Shown piece by piece: positions 59,873 through 64,000 of a DNA stretch of 64,000 nucleotides. Origin of the DNA: Marinomonas agarivorans (lineage in GTDB: Bacteria; Pseudomonadota; Gammaproteobacteria; Pseudomonadales; Marinomonadaceae); contig NHNK02000015.1 of NCBI GenBank assembly GCA_002173415.2, forward strand, positions 1 through 64,000. Direction: 5' to 3'. How positions within the stretch are numbered: position 1 is the first letter of the stretch; each line of letters starts with the position of its first letter. The position numbers were made by a program, and so were the translations under genes. The notes under the pieces are model-generated. The model searched no databases. It worked only from the letters and a program-made list of their open reading frames with translations, and was not told the origin of the DNA.

Positions 59873-60184
59873 TTATTTATTAGCAAGTACAGATGTCTTT
59901 GTTTCTGCTTTCATTTCACGAATTAGTTTAATTAATAAAGCTCGATTAGTCGGACTAAGTTGACCCGATTGTTTGACAGCTCCATCAGCCTGCGCGTACT
60001 CAATTTCTTCATTTTTTGTATAACCAACTCTTTTGGTGCAGGCCATTTTATTTTCGATATATTTTCTTTTTAAAGTATCATCGGACTGATTTTCAAGAGG
60101 AATAATTCTTTGCAACGCAAAATTATTCTCTACAATCTGTTTAGAAGTTTTTACTCTTTTTTGACGATCTATTTTTACATACAT
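59873..60184 (-). CDS. Orphan 103-residue protein sharing an N-terminal module with the deaminase
   Basis: I recognise no family for the C-terminal part. The start MYVKIDRQKRVK followed by NNFALQRIIPLE resembles the start of the upstream deaminase (MYTQIKKEARHQ, later TNLAVQRMDQK). The untranslated leaders are also alike (AAGGTTTAAAG versus AAGGTTTTAAG just before the ATG). The protein is basic and predicted soluble, with a single Cys (MACTKR). It is bracketed by direct repeats. The shared N-terminus argues that it is another cargo of the same system rather than a dedicated immunity protein, but a truncated toxin or immunity role cannot be excluded. Confidence 0.55.
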   Translation of the reverse strand: MYVKIDRQKRVKTSKQIVENNFALQRIIPLENQSDDTLKRKYIENKMACTKRVGYTKNEEIEYAQADGAVKQSGQLSPTNRALLIKLIREMKAETKTSVLANK

Positions 60185-60215
60185 ATACTTTAAACCTTCC
60201 TGATTTTTCTACTAT

Positions 60216-60246
60216 TTACAAAGACACCCATATTAAAGTGGGTGTC
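60216..60246 (+). repeat. Dispersed GACACCCAT repeat, right direct copy with hairpin
   Basis: The 16-base copy at 60216-60231 matches 59785-59800. Its GACACCCA (60223-60230) is followed by the inverted TGGGTGTC (60239-60246), giving an eight-base-pair hairpin between the deaminase and the orphan gene. The layout is REP-like. Confidence 0.85.
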
Positions 60247-60355
60247 CTAATAGTTCCTGATCTCAGCATAATCTAAAACTATATTGGTGTTTTAATTGAA
60301 ACCAACTAATTACCTTTCTTAAAAGGAAAAGAAAGATAAGTGGCTGATTTTTAAA

Positions 60356-60913
60356 TTATTGTTTGACTTGATAATTATACTGCCCGCCGCCAGAGAGATA
60401 TTTTTTATTTCTATAAAACTCCCTTGTTGCATTAACGTCACCATCGCCTTTTTCGTCGTAGTCTAGATAGTAGCTAACAACAACACGAATCCCTCTAGCC
60501 TGTTGGATTTGTGCTATTTGATTCTGACACCACGAGCAAGGTTTATACTCAGATACTAAATGAACTTCCTCCCCTGCTTTTGCGCTACTCATCGCTAACA
60601 GTAAAATTTCTGCATGACCGCTCGTACAACTTCTTACCACTCGCCCAGTTTCTGTATCTAAGGCGTAGTTATGGTCACCAGTTGTTGCTGTTTTATCTAT
60701 GATTCGTTGTTTAAATATCGTTGTCATGAGTTCATTTTTACGGTCCGCTAAATACATCTCTATTGGTTCTTGTTTCTGATCCATTCTCTGGACAGCTAAG
60801 TTTGTTCTTTTCAAATCAGCATTCTGCTTATAGAAAGTACTGCTTGTTTGTGAGATAGAATTAAGCAAAGACGCTCTTTGATGCCTTGCCTCTTTCTTTA
60901 TCTGCGTATACAT
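60356..60913 (-). CDS. Deaminase-fold protein, probable effector toxin
   Basis: About 185 residues if started at the ATG at 60913 (MYTQIKK), which matches the start of the downstream orphan; an ATG 12 codons earlier is in frame. The C-terminal half carries the zinc site of the cytidine-deaminase superfamily: SGHAEILLLA (His ~100, Glu ~102) and YKPCSWCQNQI (Cys ~126 and ~129), followed by a strand VVVSYYL. This resembles nucleic-acid or nucleotide deaminase domains of bacterial toxins rather than housekeeping CDA. The N-terminal ~60 residues are basic and contain TNLAVQRM, a likely sorting or packaging region. It is the fourth gene of a same-strand array after three PatG-like genes. Substrate unknown. 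Confidence 0.7.
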   Translation of the reverse strand: MYTQIKKEARHQRASLLNSISQTSSTFYKQNADLKRTNLAVQRMDQKQEPIEMYLADRKNELMTTIFKQRIIDKTATTGDHNYALDTETGRVVRSCTSGHAEILLLAMSSAKAGEEVHLVSEYKPCSWCQNQIAQIQQARGIRVVVSYYLDYDEKGDGDVNATREFYRNKKYLSGGGQYNYQVKQ

Positions 60914-60976
60914 AGTCTTAAAACCTTGTGGGAAATGATAGAGATTCAAATTCGCTATTATTCACTCTCTTTTCTA

Positions 60977-61921
60977 TTAACGTTGAGGTAAAAAACGTTT
61001 CCATTTCGTGAGTAAAAATGGGTATTCGCCAGTAACATCAGCGGCGCTATACCAGCTTTGTCTTGCACCTGTGTTAATGCCTTGATAATGAAAAATGATT
61101 TTGGCAATTAGACGTTTACCACTCCAGTAAGTAACCGGTTCCACATTAACCAATTGGTAGCCACTTGGATTGGGGCCGTTTGGATTGGCTTTATAACAAA
61201 GAGAAAAGGATTCGTTATAAATTTCTTTATTGTTGTATAAAAGATAATTCAACCCTCTTTCGTCTGGCTGAAAACCGTCGTTCGCATTTAATGACAAAAT
61301 TTCATCCACCAAATCTTTAAAATTGGATTCGTTTGTCTTTTCTGCGGCAATCATTTTGTTGAGATTCGATGACTTAGTGGGAATTAAATTACTGACTAAT
61401 ACTCGATCGTTTTCTGTCCATTGACCGACCATAATGATCTCTTGATCCGAAGCACCTAGGGCCGCAACAAACTGAAGGAGTTTGTCATCCGATAACGGTT
61501 CCAGAGCATAAATTTCGTTATTATCAACATTGTTGAAGGTCCAACTCATCTCTCGAGCGACATAGCCATTTTCTGGCTTGCTTAAGCCTTTGTATAAAAG
61601 TGCGCTTAATGAGGCATTACTGTTAAGCTGCGCCAAGCTGACTTCGTCGTTCACCCCTTCTAATAGAGAGACATCCACACCAGACAGCAAACATGCCTGA
61701 TAAAACTCTTTTTCGATGCTTAAATCAGGAAAATACACATGCATCTTCCCTACAACATACACATAGTACTTATCATCCTCTGAGTCTGCTCCTCCTACCT
61801 CCATATTGGCTTGGAAAGGTGTTCTTTGAGCAATCAAACTATCTGATAACTGTGCTTCTAATGATTGCAATGGTTTACTGGCATGGCTGCGAGATAAGAG
61901 ATCAATGACAGATGGCATCAT
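60977..61921 (-). CDS. PatG C-terminal domain-like protein, paralogue 3
   Basis: The 314-residue protein resembles the C-terminal domain of the cyanobactin protein PatG, without its protease domain. It has YYVYVVGKMHVYFPDLSIEKEFYQAC (~52-77), then MSWTFNNVDNNEIYALEPLSDDKLLQFVAAL (~126-156), RGLNYLLYNNKEIY, and a closing strand pattern ending DVTGEYPFLLTKWKRFLPQR. The N-terminal ~50 residues are unrelated to its paralogues and contain SLIAQRTPF. No signal peptide. The start is 15 bases downstream of the preceding paralogue's stop, so they form an operon. It is the most diverged of the three. Function unknown. Confidence 0.6.
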   Translation of the reverse strand: MMPSVIDLLSRSHASKPLQSLEAQLSDSLIAQRTPFQANMEVGGADSEDDKYYVYVVGKMHVYFPDLSIEKEFYQACLLSGVDVSLLEGVNDEVSLAQLNSNASLSALLYKGLSKPENGYVAREMSWTFNNVDNNEIYALEPLSDDKLLQFVAALGASDQEIIMVGQWTENDRVLVSNLIPTKSSNLNKMIAAEKTNESNFKDLVDEILSLNANDGFQPDERGLNYLLYNNKEIYNESFSLCYKANPNGPNPSGYQLVNVEPVTYWSGKRLIAKIIFHYQGINTGARQSWYSAADVTGEYPFLLTKWKRFLPQR

Positions 61922-61936
61922 GATGAAATGTCCTCA

Positions 61937-62965
61937 TTAAGTATTGTTAGGCAGATAGTTTCTGAGAGTAAAATCAACAAACGGGTATTGATCCGTCACA
62001 TCAATGCCGCAAGAATAAAATGTCTCTATGCCTTGGTTAAAATAAGTCAAAATCACCTCAACACGCGCCCTACCACTGTCGTGATCATAAAATTGATAAT
62101 TAATTGCGCGTAATGGCTTTGGTAATGTGAGGTTATCAGGAACAATGCTCGAATAATTAAAGGCTAGAAAATTCACCGCCCTTTGCTCTTTCGTTGTCCC
62201 ATCATTTAGTTTTAAAGGGATATCCGCCAAGGCTTCAGTTGGCTCGAACAATAGCTGATTGCAAACCACCGCAGGCAACTGCAAACCACCGCAGCGATTT
62301 TCAGGCGCGGTCGATTCTAACCAACCAATCAACGCCACTGTTTGTTGCTTCTTTTCTGGCTGCAACGCATTAATCATTTCATTCAACTCGTTTTCATAAT
62401 GTGGAACCACCAAATAGGTATCAATATTATTGATGCTAAATACCCAACAAGCTTTTTCCGCGATATAAAGAAAGGGACGGAAGGCTAAATCATTATTGCT
62501 GTTAGGGGTGTCCGTATAGGTAAAAACGCCATAGTAATCGTCTGACTTTAGCCCTAAATATTCAGCTGCCGCTTCAAATTCCCGTTGTAAATCCAAAGTC
62601 GAAAAAAAGGGGCGCAATTGACCCAAGGCATAAACAGAGTCGCCTTTGCTATATTGGACCGTACTTTGAAAATTGAGCTGAGAATTAAGCTGAGAAGTAC
62701 TTTGGGAATCGATATGGCTGTTACATTGACACCCAACACCTCCCTCAGTATTGCATTGACACCCAATGTCTTTTTTACCGTCGTTCACAGTATTACTACA
62801 AGCACACATACGCTGAATGGCGACATTACTTTTTATGGGTGTCTTTCTAATTTCGCTTTTTATGGGTGTCTGTCTAATTCCGCTAATTCCACCCTCATTT
62901 TTTATGGGTGTCTTTCTATTGTTGATTCTATTTTCTGTATCAAGTATCGATGTTAATGCGTTCAT
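61937..62965 (-). CDS. PatG C-terminal domain-like protein, paralogue 2, with Cys-rich repeat N-terminus
   Basis: The 342-residue protein has three parts. Residues 17-45 hold three hexapeptides RKTPIK, RQTPIK, RKTPIK encoded by copies of a dispersed DNA repeat. Residues 50-82 contain AIQRMCACSN and two GCQCN motifs (68-72, 78-82). From ~109 on comes a PatG_C-like domain: VYALGQLRPFFSTLDLQREFEAA, KACWVFSINNIDTYLVVPHYENELNEMINAL, IGWLESTAPENRCGGLQLPAVVCNQ, RAVNFLAFNYSSI and IDVTDQYPFVDFTLRNYLP. The AIQRMCAC part recalls the QRKCAC start of many DUF4157 proteins linked to contractile injection systems. Function unknown; possibly a fused leader/core or a delivery signal. Confidence 0.65.
   Translation of the reverse strand: MNALTSILDTENRINNRKTPIKNEGGISGIRQTPIKSEIRKTPIKSNVAIQRMCACSNTVNDGKKDIGCQCNTEGGVGCQCNSHIDSQSTSQLNSQLNFQSTVQYSKGDSVYALGQLRPFFSTLDLQREFEAAAEYLGLKSDDYYGVFTYTDTPNSNNDLAFRPFLYIAEKACWVFSINNIDTYLVVPHYENELNEMINALQPEKKQQTVALIGWLESTAPENRCGGLQLPAVVCNQLLFEPTEALADIPLKLNDGTTKEQRAVNFLAFNYSSIVPDNLTLPKPLRAINYQFYDHDSGRARVEVILTYFNQGIETFYSCGIDVTDQYPFVDFTLRNYLPNNT
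62728..62765 (-). repeat. Inverted-orientation GACACCCA cores inside coding region (GCQCN codons)
   Basis: GACACCCA occurs at 62728-62735 and 62758-62765. On the coding (minus) strand they read TGGGTGTCAATG and encode the two GCQCN motifs. The orientation is opposite to that of the three copies that encode TPIK. Confidence 0.7.
62836..62919 (-). repeat. Three in-frame copies of the dispersed repeat encoding RKTPIK-like hexapeptides
   Basis: Cores TGGGTGTC at 62836-62843, 62863-62870 and 62905-62912, each preceded by TTTTTA and followed by a TTTCTAATT-like tail, are spaced 27 and 42 bases apart (multiples of three). On the coding strand they read AGAAAGACACCCATAAAA and add repeated peptide to the N-terminus without breaking the frame. 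Confidence 0.85.
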
Positions 62966-63031
62966 AATACATTCCTATTTGATTAACCTATTCCAGTGAA
63001 AAACCGTCATTACTCTTTACTCACATTACTG

Positions 63032-63994
63032 CTACTTCATAGGCTCTACTGGCATAAAGACACATAATGGCGTATTCACAAAAGGAAACTGACGAGTCAC
63101 ATCAATACTGCAATGGTAGTATTTTTCTTGTTTTGAGCTTTTGCTTTTGTAAGTCAAAACAATGTCGACAATGGTCTGAGGTGACATTAAATCCGAATAA
63201 GTTGGTGTAATGGTCTCTAAAAAGTACGGTGACTCTGACGCTGCGTCACTACTGTTATTGATGGATAAAGACCCGTTCGTACCATGAGTGCTGCCACTCG
63301 CTCCACCACCAGCGCTTTGCATAGAGTGAGTCATCAAATAAATGTCTGGGTAACGAAAAGCGAGGTAGTTTTTCGCCCGAGCAAAGTCCGTATTGCCATG
63401 ATTTGGGCTAAACTCAAGTTGCTCTAATACATCTTGAATTGCTGAGGTGGCCGCACCGGTTTGCTGTTGAAGCTTGCTGTGCAATTCGTCCAAGGTTTGG
63501 CTGTAAACATGATTACACAACACCTTTGGCAGCATCCCCGAAGCCGTCCCAGTACTTCCATCTAATAAGCCAATAGCGGTGGTATACACTTCTTGCAAGC
63601 TATCTTCTGGCGATTTAACTGCGTCAATAAAACCAAGCAACTCTGTTTTAGAGCGTGGTACCAATGCATAGCAGTCTTCATTATTGATCCGTAATAACCA
63701 ATCAGTCTGCTCTGCGATATAAAAGTAAGGATAGGTATTGGTTTTCTTATCCAGATAACTAAATACGCTGTAATAGTCGTATTCACTTACCACCAACTCA
63801 CGAGCCGCACTATTAAAAGCATGCTCTAAACCTTGATTAGGGAAAACAGGTTTTAGTACACCAACAGCATAAATCAGTGTTTCACTTTCTACTTCCACAT
63901 CTACCTCTACTGCATTAAGGTCAGCATTAGGCTCTAACTGTGCAACAGAAGGATCAGAAATCGCCGCCATGGCATTACTATCAATATCGTTCAT
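63032..63994 (-). CDS. PatG C-terminal domain-like protein, paralogue 1
   Basis: The 320-residue protein has an acidic N-terminus (~1-38, VEVDVEVESE) followed by a PatG_C-like domain: LIYAVGVLKPVFPNQGLEHAFNSAA (~39-63), TDWLLRINNEDCYALVPRSKTELLGFIDAV (~96-125), AIGLLDGSTGTASGMLPKVLCNHVYS, AKNYLAFRYPDIYLMTH and QTIVDIVLTYKSKSSKQEKYYHCSIDVTRQFPFVNTPLCVFMP. A Gly/Ser/Asn-rich loop (SAGGGASGSTHGTNGSLSINNSSDA, ~228-252) is inserted before the last strands. It is the first visible gene of the array; the ATG at 63994 is six bases from the window edge, so upstream genes are unseen. Confidence 0.6.
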   Translation of the reverse strand: MNDIDSNAMAAISDPSVAQLEPNADLNAVEVDVEVESETLIYAVGVLKPVFPNQGLEHAFNSAARELVVSEYDYYSVFSYLDKKTNTYPYFYIAEQTDWLLRINNEDCYALVPRSKTELLGFIDAVKSPEDSLQEVYTTAIGLLDGSTGTASGMLPKVLCNHVYSQTLDELHSKLQQQTGAATSAIQDVLEQLEFSPNHGNTDFARAKNYLAFRYPDIYLMTHSMQSAGGGASGSTHGTNGSLSINNSSDAASESPYFLETITPTYSDLMSPQTIVDIVLTYKSKSSKQEKYYHCSIDVTRQFPFVNTPLCVFMPVEPMK

Positions 63995-64000
63995 ACCGGC

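Noticed and set aside
59873-60184. Reading the 103-residue gene as the immunity protein of the deaminase
   Set aside because: Its N-terminus and leader resemble those of the deaminase itself, which fits a parallel cargo better than an immunity partner; not excluded, but not claimed.
60356-60913. Housekeeping cytidine/dCMP deaminase
   Set aside because: The extra basic N-terminus with LAVQRM, the accessory context and the sequence around HAE/PCSWC do not look like Cdd, ComEB or TadA.
62261-62294. Near-tandem repeat GCAAACCACCGCAG, period 20, inside the PatG-like paralogue 2 gene
   Set aside because: The period is not a multiple of three and the protein segment (CGGLQLPAVVC) matches the expected family pattern, so chance or codon coincidence is more likely than a real duplication.
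62836-62919. Regularly spaced short repeats considered as a CRISPR-like array
   Set aside because: Only three copies, spacing of 27 and 42 bases, in-frame coding, and no cas genes.

Overview
The window looks like a chromosomal segment of a low-GC marine gammaproteobacterium of the Oceanospirillales type. Marinomonas or a close relative is my best guess, from gene order and protein style only. The evidence is a complete aa3 cytochrome oxidase assembly operon, a sdhCDAB-sucAB-lpd-sucCD block divergent from gltA, a DUF2066 / purM-purN / DUF3108 block arranged as in Pseudomonas, a stand-alone second EF-G, and a quinone-linked FeS D-lactate dehydrogenase. I recognised no tRNA, rRNA or CRISPR array.

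Layout. 1-2.2 kb: the right end of an IS30-type element, then a very AT-rich two-gene unit (a degenerate M24 'pita-bread' protein and an MFS exporter). 2.2-11.2 kb: cytochrome c oxidase subunits II, I and III with assembly factors (Cox11, a SCO-like protein, SURF1, heme A and heme O synthases). 11.3-24.8 kb: most of the TCA cycle. 24.9-31.8 kb: purM-purN and small housekeeping genes. 31.9-34.0 kb: EF-G paralogue. 34.2-40.5 kb: D-lactate dehydrogenase behind two GntR-type operators, a BaeSR-like two-component system and an AEC carrier. 40.5-47.7 kb: a carbohydrate or sugar-acid catabolic regulon (ABC importer without ATPase, FadR-type GntR regulator, mandelate-racemase-like enzyme, aldehyde dehydrogenase) whose three promoters share the palindrome AAACAT-N3-ATGTTT. 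47.8-49.6 kb: a Fur-box-preceded AraC regulator and a flavodoxin, followed by a possible small RNA. 49.7-59.8 kb: DUF3301, a chemoreceptor, gltX, xni, tolC, apeB and prc.

59.8-64 kb is the accessory island and the most interesting part. Three tandem divergent paralogues resembling the C-terminal domain of the cyanobactin protein PatG lead into a small deaminase-fold protein (HAE...PCSWC zinc motif) and a 103-residue orphan. The deaminase and the orphan share a similar leader, start and N-terminal 'A-[VL]-Q-R-[MI]' motif, and one PatG-like protein has the related 'AIQRMCAC' followed by a duplicated GCQCN motif. The island is peppered with a short dispersed repeat (core GACACCCA). It occurs as direct repeats around the orphan gene, as a hairpin, and inside a coding region where it yields three RKTPIK-like hexapeptides. 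I infer an uncharacterised secreted-effector or peptide-maturation-like system that continues beyond the right edge.
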